Below, piece by piece: positions 1-8,341 of a stretch of 64,000 nucleotides of DNA (positions are counted from its first letter, which is position 1; each line of letters opens with the position of its first letter). The DNA is taken from contig JANSYN010000002.1 of NCBI GenBank assembly GCA_024742415.1, forward strand, positions 410,384-474,383, in the 5' to 3' direction. The notes under the pieces are model-generated. The model did no database searches, was not told the DNA's origin, and saw nothing but the letters and a program-made list of their open reading frames with translations. This DNA is from Gammaproteobacteria bacterium (GTDB taxonomy: Bacteria; Pseudomonadota; Gammaproteobacteria; Pseudomonadales; Halieaceae). The translations under genes and the position numbers were made by a program.

Positions 1-228
1 TCCGGATTGCCTGCCATGTACCTGCAGATCGGTGAATGCGACCTGTTGCGCCACGGCGCAGAACACCTCGCACGGCGGGCTATCGAGTGCGGTGTAGCCG
101 TGAACGTGGAGCACTGGCCCGGCGCCGTGCAGGGCTGGCACGGCCTGGCCAACGCGCACGTGCCCGAAGCGCTTGCCGCGTGGCGCGCAATCCGCCGCTA
201 CATTGACTCGCTCGACGGCGACGACTGA
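1..228 (+). CDS. alpha/beta hydrolase (hormone-sensitive-lipase-like esterase), C-terminal fragment
   Basis: The window opens inside this gene; about 75 C-terminal residues are visible. The stretch running from a 'LQIGECDLLRHGAEHLARRA' segment to the end matches the last third of HSL/acetyl-esterase-type hydrolases, including the W-P-G motif that precedes the catalytic histidine. In the family this motif normally reads WPGM-x-H-x-F; here the sixth position is Gln and a His lies three residues further on (WPGAVQGWH). Either the His has shifted or this copy is weakened. The stop codon lies inside the convergent dioxygenase gene, giving a tail-to-tail overlap of about 30 bp. Confidence 0.7.
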   Translation, partial: SGLPAMYLQIGECDLLRHGAEHLARRAIECGVAVNVEHWPGAVQGWHGLANAHVPEALAAWRAIRRYIDSLDGDD

Positions 229-1085
229 GAGGCCGGGGCGGTTTTCAGGGCATCGCAGGGCGCCTCAAGCTCCACCGTACCCAGATAGCCACCACCCACA
301 GCAATATCGTCGTGCACGCCGAACCCGAGTAATTCCTGCGCCCGGCGCGACATGCCGCTCAATACTTCAAGCGGCGTAGACAGGCACTGGTTCTCTTCCG
401 TGCGCAGCCAACCCAGGGTATAGCTCACGTGAATGCCCCGCCGGATGTCAGCGGTGGTGACGTTCGCACCGCCGCCATGAAAGGTGTTGCCCAGATAGAT
501 GACCGCACTGCCTGCGGGCATTTCTGCGGCGACCATCTCGGCCGGCTCGGGGTACCTGTCGCCCTCCCACAGGTGGCTGCCCGGCGCCACCAGCGTCGCA
601 CCGTTGTCGAAACTGAAGTCGTTCAGCGCGAGAACCGAAGCCACCTGGATCTCACCGACAGTAGGCGGCATGCGCTTCCACACCCAGGCGTCACGGTGCG
701 ATATTTGCGCTTCACAGCCCGGTTTGCGCTCCATGACTTGCGCAATGTTCAGCTGGTAGTCACTGCACGAGGCACCCAGAAACTCGTCACAGGTAGCGAG
801 GTACAGCGGGTGGCATAACAGGTGCTCGACAAACATCGGTGACTTTCCCGCGAGCGCGGCAACGTGCCCTACCCGGTCACCAAAAAACTCGGCGATGGCC
901 GGGTTGGCAAACCGTCGCTCCAGTGCGGCCTCGGCGGCAATAATCTGGTCCAGTTCGGCGTTGAAGGCATCCAGGGCTGTCTTTGCCAGGAAATCGTGAA
1001 CAATAATCGCGCCGGACTGCGCCAGCGCCTTATGCATGGCGGCCGCGTCGTCTGCGGCATCAAAAACCGGGATGGCGTCTGGCAT
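198..1085 (-). CDS. phytanoyl-CoA dioxygenase (PhyH) family protein
   Basis: A 295-residue non-haem Fe(II)/2-oxoglutarate dioxygenase of the PhyH family; such enzymes hydroxylate lipids or small metabolites in the cytoplasm. The metal-binding facial triad is visible as H130-x-D132 (in 'ISHRDAW') and H203 (in 'NTFHGGG'), and R215/R216 downstream can bind 2-oxoglutarate. The start at 1085 is chosen because an AGGAG lies six bases upstream; an in-frame ATG ten codons earlier has no such site. The substrate cannot be told from sequence. No other gene shares its strand nearby, so it is probably transcribed alone. A 5 x 10 bp tandem array lies about 155 bp upstream of its start. Confidence 0.85.
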   Translation of the reverse strand: MPDAIPVFDAADDAAAMHKALAQSGAIIVHDFLAKTALDAFNAELDQIIAAEAALERRFANPAIAEFFGDRVGHVAALAGKSPMFVEHLLCHPLYLATCDEFLGASCSDYQLNIAQVMERKPGCEAQISHRDAWVWKRMPPTVGEIQVASVLALNDFSFDNGATLVAPGSHLWEGDRYPEPAEMVAAEMPAGSAVIYLGNTFHGGGANVTTADIRRGIHVSYTLGWLRTEENQCLSTPLEVLSGMSRRAQELLGFGVHDDIAVGGGYLGTVELEAPCDALKTAPASQSSPSSESM

Positions 1086-1494
1086 GGGGTTCTCCTGCTG
1101 TAGATTGGGACGCACGCAGCCCCAGACTAGTCGCTACAGGGCCAGATTGCACCCGCTGCGTCGGCGTCGCGTTCGCCTGGTGCACGCTGGCGAACCGGAC
1201 GGGCGGGCACGCGGCATCACACCGGCCGCATTCCCCCACAGCAAGTCATAACAAATCACAACAAGTCACAACAAGTCACAACAAGTTACAAAAACACACA
1301 CAGCATCGCTCGCCAACGCCCGCCACCGGCAAAACAGCCTGTAATTGTGGGCGCAATTGCCCGAACAGGCCGAGCTGCTGCAACGCAATTGTTACGTTCA
1401 CGGTGACAGAACTGGCTATACTTCTGTGGACGTAGAGTGCCTGGCTAACGCCGGCACGCTGGACGACTCTCCACAGAACAGGAAGCATATCGAC
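1086..1494. other. intergenic region between divergent genes, with tandem repeat
   Basis: This 409 bp gap separates the leftward dioxygenase from the rightward YidB-like gene. It holds the 10 bp tandem array at 1241-1290. A TATACT hexamer at 1417-1422 could be the -10 box of the YidB-like gene, though no -35 at ideal spacing is evident. No convincing gene is seen. Confidence 0.5.
1241..1290. repeat. short tandem array, 5 x 10 bp
   Basis: Five adjacent copies of a 10 bp unit close to ACAAGTCACA; the middle copies are identical and the outer ones differ at one to three positions. The 10 bp period keeps every copy on the same face of the helix. The array lies between two divergent genes. Confidence 0.9.
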
Positions 1495-1911
1495 ATGGAT
1501 ATCATGCAACTGGCATCACAACTACTGGCAGACAACGTTGGCCAGCCGGCGGACGGTGACACGCTCACCTCTGCACTGACCTCTCTGCTGGGCAACAATT
1601 CCGGCGACCTCGACCTCGCCGGACTGGCGGGCAAAATGAGCGCCGACAGCGACCTGGGCAGCGTGCTCGGGACCTGGCTGGGCGATGGTGCCAACACCCC
1701 CATCAGCGCAGACAGCCTGATGAACGTTCTTGGCGAAGGACAGATTGCAGAGTTTGCGTCCAGGCTTGGCATCGACCCGCAGACCGCAGCCAACAGCCTG
1801 ACGGACGTCATACCACAGTTGATGGACAAATCCAGCAGTGGCGGCAGCCTTCTGGATTCCGTTGGCGGCATGGATGGCCTGATGGGCGCAGCCAGGTCAT
1901 TCCTGAAATAA
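1495..1911 (+). CDS. YidB-like (DUF937-related) protein
   Basis: A 138-residue Asp/Gly/Leu-rich small protein. The C-terminal half, with 'FASRLGIDPQTAANSL' followed by 'DVIPQLMDK', resembles the YidB/DUF937 family, in which a DVV/DVIP-x-L-x-x-K segment is typical. The family has no settled function. The start at 1495 is preferred over upstream in-frame starts because the family homology begins here ('MDIMQLASQLL') and an AGGA lies about 12 bases upstream. No signal peptide or membrane segment is seen. It stands alone, convergent with the serine hydrolase that follows. Confidence 0.7.
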   Translation: MDIMQLASQLLADNVGQPADGDTLTSALTSLLGNNSGDLDLAGLAGKMSADSDLGSVLGTWLGDGANTPISADSLMNVLGEGQIAEFASRLGIDPQTAANSLTDVIPQLMDKSSSGGSLLDSVGGMDGLMGAARSFLK

Positions 1912-1973
1912 CCCCGGCGGTTCCTGGCAAGCCATACACCGGGCAACCGCATGCGCCCCGCATGAACGCCCGG

Positions 1974-3248
1974 TTACAGGCCCGCGTACACCAGCCCCTG
2001 CACCACATACACCTGGTAGGGCAAACCGGAGAACTCGCCCGGTTCATTCTGCGTGAGTATCACCGCCACCAGGCCGGTGGCAGGGCTGACAATAAACGTG
2101 GTGCCGTAATAGCCTGACCACCAGAAATCGTCCGTGCGATCGGGCATTAGCGTCGCCTCTTCGTCGGCCACCACGGCCATACCCAGGCCCCAGCCCAGAC
2201 CTTCAATATCGACAGCGGCAAGCACCCCCTGCGGCATGTGCAGCCGGCGCATATCCTCCAGCGTGGACGCCTGCAAAATGCGCGCACCGCGATACTCACC
2301 GCCGTTCCACAGCATCAGGGCAAAACGCATGTAATCCGCAGCGGTGGAGACCAGGCCACCGCCCCCCGGGTTCCAGTCGGGGTCGTAGTGGTCCGCGGCC
2401 ACGACCAGGTCGCCCTCGCTGTCTTGGGTGTATACGGTGGCCATGCTGCCGCGCTGGTCCTGCGGGGGCTCATACCGGGTGTCGGCCATACCCAGCGGTT
2501 CGAAGATTCGCGCCTGCATCACCTGTTCAATATTCTTGCCGGTCACCTGTTCTATCACGGCGGCAAGCACATCGGCTGAGTATCCGTAGCGCCAGCGCGT
2601 GCCCGGTTCTTCAAACAGTGGCAGTCGGGCCAGGCCGGCGACGCGCTCGCGCAGGCTGCCTTTTTCCAGGGCGCGAATGCCATTGGCCTGCCAGTGCTGG
2701 ACCAGCGGCGGATCGGTGTCCATGCCGGGGCCGATGCCCGATGAGAACATCAACAAGTGGCGCACGGTCAGCGGCACCGTTGCAGGCACCGTGGGATAAA
2801 CACCCTGGGCATCGGGCGTCTGACTGGTCGCAATACGCAGGTTGGCAAACTCCGGCAGGTAGTCCGCAACGGGATCGTCAAGGCCCAAACGGCCCTCTTC
2901 TACCAGGCTCATCGCAGCCACGGCGGTGATGGGCTTGGTCATGGACGCAATGCGCACGTGGGTATCCACCGCCATGGGGGCCTGACTGGCGATGTCTTTC
3001 CAGCCGGCGGCATTGCTGTAGATGGGCACACCGTCGCGGGCGACCATGACGATATAACCGGAACGCTCACCGCGCCAACTGGAAAAGCGGATGAAGCTGT
3101 CAATCGCGGCGCGGCTCCACCAGGACAACGGCTCCGGCTGGGCCAGGCCGTCACCGGCAGGAGGCACGGCGACAGGGCCCGAATCGATGCTGCAGCCGCC
3201 CGCCAACAGAGCGCCTGCCACAAGCAATGGCAGTAATGGTTTTTTCAA
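1974..3248 (-). CDS. serine hydrolase, class C beta-lactamase family, lipoprotein
   Basis: A 424-residue enzyme of the beta-lactamase/EstB/penicillin-binding family. It has an N-terminal lipoprotein signal ending in a lipobox (LAGG-C19), so it should be membrane-anchored in the envelope. The nucleophile motif S102-M-T-K105 is intact, and a Y-S-A near residue 225 occupies the Y-x-N position. These proteins act as esterases or peptidases more often than true beta-lactamases. The only sensible start is a TTG at 3248, with AAGGG about ten bases upstream; it directly precedes the KKP-leader typical of lipoproteins. It may follow the upstream phosphatase gene on the same strand, 200 bp away. Confidence 0.85.
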   Translation of the reverse strand: MKKPLLPLLVAGALLAGGCSIDSGPVAVPPAGDGLAQPEPLSWWSRAAIDSFIRFSSWRGERSGYIVMVARDGVPIYSNAAGWKDIASQAPMAVDTHVRIASMTKPITAVAAMSLVEEGRLGLDDPVADYLPEFANLRIATSQTPDAQGVYPTVPATVPLTVRHLLMFSSGIGPGMDTDPPLVQHWQANGIRALEKGSLRERVAGLARLPLFEEPGTRWRYGYSADVLAAVIEQVTGKNIEQVMQARIFEPLGMADTRYEPPQDQRGSMATVYTQDSEGDLVVAADHYDPDWNPGGGGLVSTAADYMRFALMLWNGGEYRGARILQASTLEDMRRLHMPQGVLAAVDIEGLGWGLGMAVVADEEATLMPDRTDDFWWSGYYGTTFIVSPATGLVAVILTQNEPGEFSGLPYQVYVVQGLVYAGL

Positions 3249-3450
3249 TGAGGTGGCCCTTTTATTGTTGTTTATGTGATGTTGATGCCGTTATTTTTGC
3301 TGTCGTTGGTTTGGCTGTTGCAATCACTGCTGTTGTGAACGTCGTTATGGATCTTGTTACGGCTGTTCTTACTGCCCTCGTTCCTGCGACTGTCGTGCCC
3401 GGCCCGCAGTCCAGTCGCTCCAGCCCGCCCCAGTGTGGCACACAGCGCCG

Positions 3451-5181
3451 TCACAGCAACAGCATATCGTTGCGCGCAACGGCGACTTCTATGGTTTTAT
3501 CGGTGAGTACCGCGTAGTCCGGTGAATCGATAGTACTGATAAATCGATGGCTGGCGTCCACGCTATCGGCATTGAAGCGCAGGTAAAGGTAGCCGCGATC
3601 AGACAGGTTGGCATAGCGCAGGTCATCCACCAGTTGCACCACCAGCGGGCTGAATAACGCGGCCGCGTCTGCACCCAGCACCCCTTCGAGCCCCGGCGAA
3701 CTGACGCTGGCGCAACCGAATTCGACGCCGGCTATTCTGGCGTCAGGCGTCGTCAACTGGGCGGCCCAGGCATTATGTGTATCGCCGGCGAGCATCACCA
3801 GTTTTAAATCCATATCGGCGGCATAGGTCATCAGCGTGTCGCGCTCGTATTCATAACCATCCCAGGCATCCAGGTTGTAGGGAATCGCCGAGTCGAGCAG
3901 AGCCTGCTCTTCGGGCGTGCGCTCGGCTTCCGGCTTGGACTTGGCGTCAATTGCCGCCAGCACTGCGGTTGTTCCCTGACTGATCGCATCATCACCGGCA
4001 ATACTTGGGTCCAATGCCTCCATAATGGGTGCGGGCAGTTGATAGCGACCGCTGAGTACCTGCTGGCCAATCACCTGCCAGCGCGCAGTGCTCTGGCCCA
4101 GCTCATCGCGCAGCCAGGTGCGCTGCGCGTCTCCAAGCAGGCTGCGCATCGGGTCACCGAAGGCCGCGCGAACGCCCTCCACATCGATGAACTCACCGTT
4201 GAGAAAATCGCTATAGCTCAACTGCTCGTCGCGACCAATGATGCGCGTATCCAGCATGAACAGATCCAGCAATTCACCGTACTGGAAGCGCCGGTAGATA
4301 ATGTCCAGTTCATCGGCGGGCGGGCGCACGGGCTGCCACTCATACCACGCCTGAATCGCAACCGCCTTGCGCTCTGAAAAGCTGCCCTCGGTCGCCGGAT
4401 CATGATTTTCGGCGCCCTCACGCCATGCATCGTTCGCCACTTCGTGATCGTCCCAAACATTGATAAAAGCATGCGCGGCATGCGCCGCCTGCAAATCGGC
4501 ATCGGTGCGGTACTGGGCATAGCGTGTGCGATAGTCCTGCAATGACAGGATCTCGTTGGCCGGCTGCACAACGCGGCCAAACTCCTCGGCGCGCTCGCTG
4601 GCGTAGCCGGTACTGGAATACTCATACAGGTAATCCCCCAGGTGCAGCACGGCATCCAGATCCTGGGCGGCAACTTCTTTATACACGTTGAACAGCCCGG
4701 CCGGGTAGTTGCTGCAGGACACCACCGCAAAGCTCGCCGCAGCCACGGCACCTGCCGGCAACGTGCGGGTTCTGCCTGTTACCGACGTGTTGTCACCGCT
4801 GTGAAAGCGATAGTAATACCTGGTGCCCGGACGCAGGCCCTGGGCGTCCACCTTCACCGTGAAATCCACGGCTTCGTCCGTCGTGCCACTGCCGCTGGCG
4901 ACTACATCAGCAAAGGCGGCATCGGTGCTCATCTCCCAGGCAACACTCACCGGGCCGGCCTGCAGGGGGGTGAGCCGCGTCCACAAAATGACCCTGTCTG
5001 TGAGCGGGTCGCCGGAGGCGACGCCGTGCTCGAAGGTACCGAACAGGGCGTCGACCAGGTCCTGGGCCAGCGTGTCTGAGCCGTCGGAACAACCGATCAG
5101 GTTGGCGCCCAGAAGCGGCACCATGGACCCCATCGTGAGGCCCTTGATGAGTTTGCGTCGCGTCAATGGGGGTGTTTTCAT
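3451..5181 (-). CDS. phoD: PhoD-like alkaline phosphatase, Tat-exported
   Basis: A 576-residue metallophosphoesterase of the PhoD family, which hydrolyses phosphate mono- or diesters outside the cytoplasm. The N-terminus carries a twin-arginine motif (TRRKLIK) and a hydrophobic stretch ending in a Cys. Then come the PhoD N-terminal Ig-like domain ('FEHGVASGDPLTDRVILWTR') and the metallophosphatase core. Metal-ligand motifs are present: SCSN, HLGDYLYE, WDDHE and AGDTHN. The start at 5181 has GGAGA six bases upstream; an earlier in-frame ATG lacks this and would bury the Tat motif. The gene symbol is given by family; D-type phosphatases vary in substrate. Confidence 0.9.
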   Translation of the reverse strand: MKTPPLTRRKLIKGLTMGSMVPLLGANLIGCSDGSDTLAQDLVDALFGTFEHGVASGDPLTDRVILWTRLTPLQAGPVSVAWEMSTDAAFADVVASGSGTTDEAVDFTVKVDAQGLRPGTRYYYRFHSGDNTSVTGRTRTLPAGAVAAASFAVVSCSNYPAGLFNVYKEVAAQDLDAVLHLGDYLYEYSSTGYASERAEEFGRVVQPANEILSLQDYRTRYAQYRTDADLQAAHAAHAFINVWDDHEVANDAWREGAENHDPATEGSFSERKAVAIQAWYEWQPVRPPADELDIIYRRFQYGELLDLFMLDTRIIGRDEQLSYSDFLNGEFIDVEGVRAAFGDPMRSLLGDAQRTWLRDELGQSTARWQVIGQQVLSGRYQLPAPIMEALDPSIAGDDAISQGTTAVLAAIDAKSKPEAERTPEEQALLDSAIPYNLDAWDGYEYERDTLMTYAADMDLKLVMLAGDTHNAWAAQLTTPDARIAGVEFGCASVSSPGLEGVLGADAAALFSPLVVQLVDDLRYANLSDRGYLYLRFNADSVDASHRFISTIDSPDYAVLTDKTIEVAVARNDMLLL

Positions 5182-5436
5182 GGCGTTCTCCGCTGATTGT
5201 GTGCATTGCCCGGCACGACCGGACAAACCGTTTGTTGTTATTCACCAAGCATAGTCAGGAAATGTTGCAACTCACAGCACTGGCGGAAAAAAATCTGCGA
5301 AAGGGGCGCTATAAGTGCGCAGGCGCGACAGCCCGCACGCCCCCACAGCCATGGCTTGTCCGTGGCATCATCCTGACGCATCATGGCTGGCGCAGTCCAA
5401 CCTACCGCAACCCCAATAACACTAATGGAGAAGACC

Positions 5437-5862
5437 ATGCCCAACCCATCGCCTATTCTTGAGCCTGTTGTTGCACTGCTGCTATGGACGAGCATCATGT
5501 GGCTGTGGATGTATGCAACCCGGATACCCGCGATCCAGAAAGCGGGCATGACGCTCGACCCGGAGCGTCCCGGTGGGGAGCAAATGGCACAATTGCCCGC
5601 CAACGTGCGCTGGAAGGCCGACAACTACAATCACCTGCACGAGCAACCCACTTTGTTTTACGCCGTGGCGCTGACCCTGGCGTTACTGGGGGCGGGCACA
5701 GACACCAACCTGACCCTCGCCTGGGCCTATGTTGCGGTGCGCATCGTGCACAGCCTGCACCAGTCGCTGTGGAACAAGATCGAAATCCGCTTTGCGATTT
5801 TCTCGGTGTCGTCGCTGATTTTGATCGCATTGATCATTCGTGCTGCGCTGATCGTGTTCTGA
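5437..5862 (+). CDS. MAPEG family membrane protein
   Basis: A 141-residue integral membrane protein with about four hydrophobic segments (near residues 5-27, 68-85, 90-105 and 118-140). The central motif 'NHLHEQPTLFYAVAL' followed by 'RIVHSLHQ' matches the MAPEG family (membrane-associated proteins in eicosanoid and glutathione metabolism). Bacterial members may act as glutathione transferases. The start at 5437 has GGAGA about seven bases upstream; the in-frame ATG four codons earlier overlaps that ribosome-binding site. The gene is convergent with the TetR regulator, whose stop lies 20 bp away. Confidence 0.85.
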   Translation: MPNPSPILEPVVALLLWTSIMWLWMYATRIPAIQKAGMTLDPERPGGEQMAQLPANVRWKADNYNHLHEQPTLFYAVALTLALLGAGTDTNLTLAWAYVAVRIVHSLHQSLWNKIEIRFAIFSVSSLILIALIIRAALIVF

Positions 5863-5881
5863 CACCAGCACCCGGCCAGGG

Positions 5882-6529
5882 CTACTGCAGAAGATCCTGC
5901 ATATCAAACACCGGGTGCAACAGGTACCGACACACGTACTGTACCTGCTCTTCCAGGTTAAGCTCGCGCCCGGCAACGACCGGCCAGCCCGTCACCAACA
6001 GGCCGGTGCCGGCCATGATGATCCACGTCACGGCCTCACGTTGTGAGGTGCCCGGATGTGTCCAGCCTTTCTCCTGGGCAATATCGTAGATGGGCCCTAT
6101 GCGGCCCGTGGCCAGATCAATCAGTGCGTCCGGCTGTTCCAGCATTGCGCGCTGCAGCATGTCGGTAGTAAAGGAATGCAGCAGATCGCCCGAGCGGGCA
6201 ATGGCCATGGAGCGCGCCAGGCCGGTCGCGAAGCGCATACGCAGATCACTGATGTCGCGGATTTCTTCATCCACTTCGGCATTGATGCGCTGGAAGTTCT
6301 CTACCGAAATGTAGAGAAAAATTTCTTCCTTGCTGGTGAAGTAACGGTACAGGGTAGCCCTGGAGCACTTGGCCTGCCGGGCGATCATGCCCATGCGGAG
6401 CTTCTCCTGGCCCACCTCGGCAAGGCAGGTTCTTGCCGCCGCCAGGACTCGGGCGCGCAACTGGCCGGAGATTTCGGCATCGGGATCAGCTCGCCAGCTA
6501 CCGGCCGATGAGGACTGCTGTACAGTCAT
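5882..6529 (-). CDS. TetR family transcriptional regulator
   Basis: A 215-residue one-component regulator. Residues 25-70 form the TetR helix-turn-helix; 'IARQAKCSRATLYRYFTSKE' is the recognition region. The C-terminal ligand domain is divergent, so neither the effector nor the regulon can be named. It faces the MAPEG gene tail to tail, and the leftward pteridine-reductase-like gene lies about 235 bp upstream. It may control its own promoter in the gap 6530-6764, but no clear palindrome was picked out there. Confidence 0.9.
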   Translation of the reverse strand: MTVQQSSSAGSWRADPDAEISGQLRARVLAAARTCLAEVGQEKLRMGMIARQAKCSRATLYRYFTSKEEIFLYISVENFQRINAEVDEEIRDISDLRMRFATGLARSMAIARSGDLLHSFTTDMLQRAMLEQPDALIDLATGRIGPIYDIAQEKGWTHPGTSQREAVTWIIMAGTGLLVTGWPVVAGRELNLEEQVQYVCRYLLHPVFDMQDLLQ

Positions 6530-6764
6530 TACTGAAGGCCTCTTTTGCTCACGCCAAAGTAAAACGCACTCAATAAGCGCTAAGTATAGTTGTTTATCGA
6601 GGGTCTACCGCGTGATTTAGATCACGCCAGTACCGATTAGCGCAATGCCTGAGCATCCGGCAGCACCTGCGGCGGTTTTGGCAGGGTTTCTGTTGGGCGT
6701 TCAGGGCAAGGTTGGTTAGGGCAGTCGGCGCTGGCCCACGGCCCTGGGCGCGCAATGCCGCGCG

Positions 6765-7535
6765 CTAGAACGTCAGGCTACGCCCACCATCCACAGCGAT
6801 CACCTGGCCGCTGATAAAGGGCGCATCACAGGCAAGGAACGCAACGGTTCGCGCGATGTCCTCGGGGCAACCCATGCGTTGCAGGGGCGTGGCGGCGATG
6901 GTGCGTTCGCGCGCCGCCTCGTCGTAGGCATCATCACCCTCTGGCCACAGGATCGCACCCGGCGCAACGCCATTCACGCGGATGTCTGGCCCCAATTCCA
7001 CGGCGAGGCTGCGCGTGAGCGACTCCATACCGGCCTTGGCCGCACAATAGGCGTTGAAATCGCGCAGCGGCCGGTGCACGTGGGTATCGAGAATATTGAC
7101 GATGCTCGAGCCACTGGCAAGGCCAGGCAGCATACCCTGGATCAGGAAATACGGGCCGCGCAGGTTCGAGGCCAGCATGCTGTCAAACTGCTCGGGTGAG
7201 GCGACTGCGATGGGCGTGGCCTCGAAACCCGAGGCGTTGTTCACCAGCAGGTCGATCCTGCCATAAGCGGCAAGCACCGCCTGGCAAAAAGCCGCCACGC
7301 TTTCGAGCCTGGCGAAATCTGCCGCAAAAATCGCGCAGGAACCGGCCCGCTGCGCATTAAGCTGCTGCTGTAATTCCTGCGCTTGCACATGGGCGCTGCG
7401 GTAGTGCAACGCGATATCAAAACCCAGCGCATGCAGCCGCTCGGCCACGGTGCGCCCGATACGTCGCGCACCGCCGGTGATGACGGCCACCCTGGCCCGT
7501 GGCCCGGGCTGCGACTCTGTTGTTGCACTACTCAT
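6765..7535 (-). CDS. SDR family oxidoreductase, pteridine reductase/FolM-like
   Basis: A 256-residue short-chain dehydrogenase/reductase. The cofactor loop reads TGGARRIG, a variant with an Arg pair typical of pteridine reductases and dihydromonapterin reductase (FolM), which prefer NADPH. NNAS and the catalytic Y-x3-K (YCAAK) are present, and the C-terminus ends in the usual 'GQVIAVDGG' segment. A role in reducing pterins or folate is inferred from the loop only. It is a single gene with no partner on its strand in close range. Confidence 0.8.
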   Translation of the reverse strand: MSSATTESQPGPRARVAVITGGARRIGRTVAERLHALGFDIALHYRSAHVQAQELQQQLNAQRAGSCAIFAADFARLESVAAFCQAVLAAYGRIDLLVNNASGFEATPIAVASPEQFDSMLASNLRGPYFLIQGMLPGLASGSSIVNILDTHVHRPLRDFNAYCAAKAGMESLTRSLAVELGPDIRVNGVAPGAILWPEGDDAYDEAARERTIAATPLQRMGCPEDIARTVAFLACDAPFISGQVIAVDGGRSLTF

Positions 7536-7731
7536 TCCGGGTTATTCATCGATGACTGGTTCATCCTGCCCATGTCACCACAGCCGACACCATAGCGGGC
7601 GTGACATGCGCCCTGACCGTGACCGCGCGGCTGCCCTGCCCCGGGCACTGCGGCAGCCCCGCAAATGCCTGGCCAGGCGCGCGGAGTGCGCCCCGCCCCT
7701 GTGCCCTGCACGCGGCCGGGTTCACAGGCAA

Positions 7732-8094
7732 CTAGCCCAGGATATGCGGGCTGAGGAACAGGAAGCACAGCAGGCCATCCACTACGATGCCGGGAATCGC
7801 CCCTTTTACGCCAATGCCATCCACCGCCAAAGACCAGAATCGCGCCAGCGTCATTACACCCCAGGTGACTCCCAGTGCGGTAAAGATCACCGGTTCACCG
7901 AGCGACAACGCCACAATGGCCATGCCAAGATTCAAGCCACCAAACACCGCGCGCGCTTCAGACACCGCAGCCGGGCTCTTCAGTTCGATATCGAGGTTGT
8001 CCAGCAACAGCCTGGGCTTGAAAAAACCTATCAAACCAAAGATCAACGTTAAAACCGCGCCGACGATCGGCAACCAGCTTGCCAGCGTTTCCAT
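7732..8094 (-). CDS. DUF4345-like small membrane protein
   Basis: A 120-residue protein with four predicted membrane helices (about residues 8-25, 47-65, 68-85 and 98-117). The 'SEARAVFGGLNLGMAI' segment between the first and second helices is typical of DUF4345-type proteins, whose role is unknown. The start at 8094 has AGGGAG upstream. A 7 x 14 bp tandem array begins only 19 bp upstream of the start codon, so it lies in the leader or promoter of this gene. Confidence 0.75.
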   Translation of the reverse strand: METLASWLPIVGAVLTLIFGLIGFFKPRLLLDNLDIELKSPAAVSEARAVFGGLNLGMAIVALSLGEPVIFTALGVTWGVMTLARFWSLAVDGIGVKGAIPGIVVDGLLCFLFLSPHILG

Positions 8095-8112
8095 TGTGAG
8101 CGACTCCCTGTT

Positions 8113-8210
8113 AGTTCATAACCAGTAGTTCATAACCAGTAGTTCATAACCAGTAGTTCATGACCAGTGGTTCATGACCAGTGGTTCACGGCCTGTGGTT
8201 CGTGACCGGT
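8113..8210. repeat. short tandem array, 7 x 14 bp
   Basis: Seven adjacent copies of a 14 bp unit; the first three are identical (AGTTCATAACCAGT), and copies four to seven diverge step by step (for example GGTTCATGACCAGT, then GGTTCACGGCCTGT). The gradient of divergence runs away from the start codon of the DUF4345-like gene. There are no spacers, so it is not a CRISPR. Confidence 0.95.
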
Positions 8211-8341
8211 AGGCAATGGACCGTAGTTTGTATCCAGCCCGGTCAATTGTGGCCCACGATAGGCAAAGCCGTGGCACCTTGCAATGCAACCTGCATTGCA
8301 CGCCGCCTGCGTCGGCACACAGTGCCCATCAGCACAAACTG

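Noticed and set aside
3249..3450. Asn/Ser-rich leftward frame between the serine hydrolase and phoD
   Set aside because: It lies in a GTT/GCT-rich simple stretch and lacks a ribosome-binding site.
8113..8210. Possible CRISPR array
   Set aside because: Units are only 14 bp and adjacent, with no spacers and no cas genes anywhere in the window.
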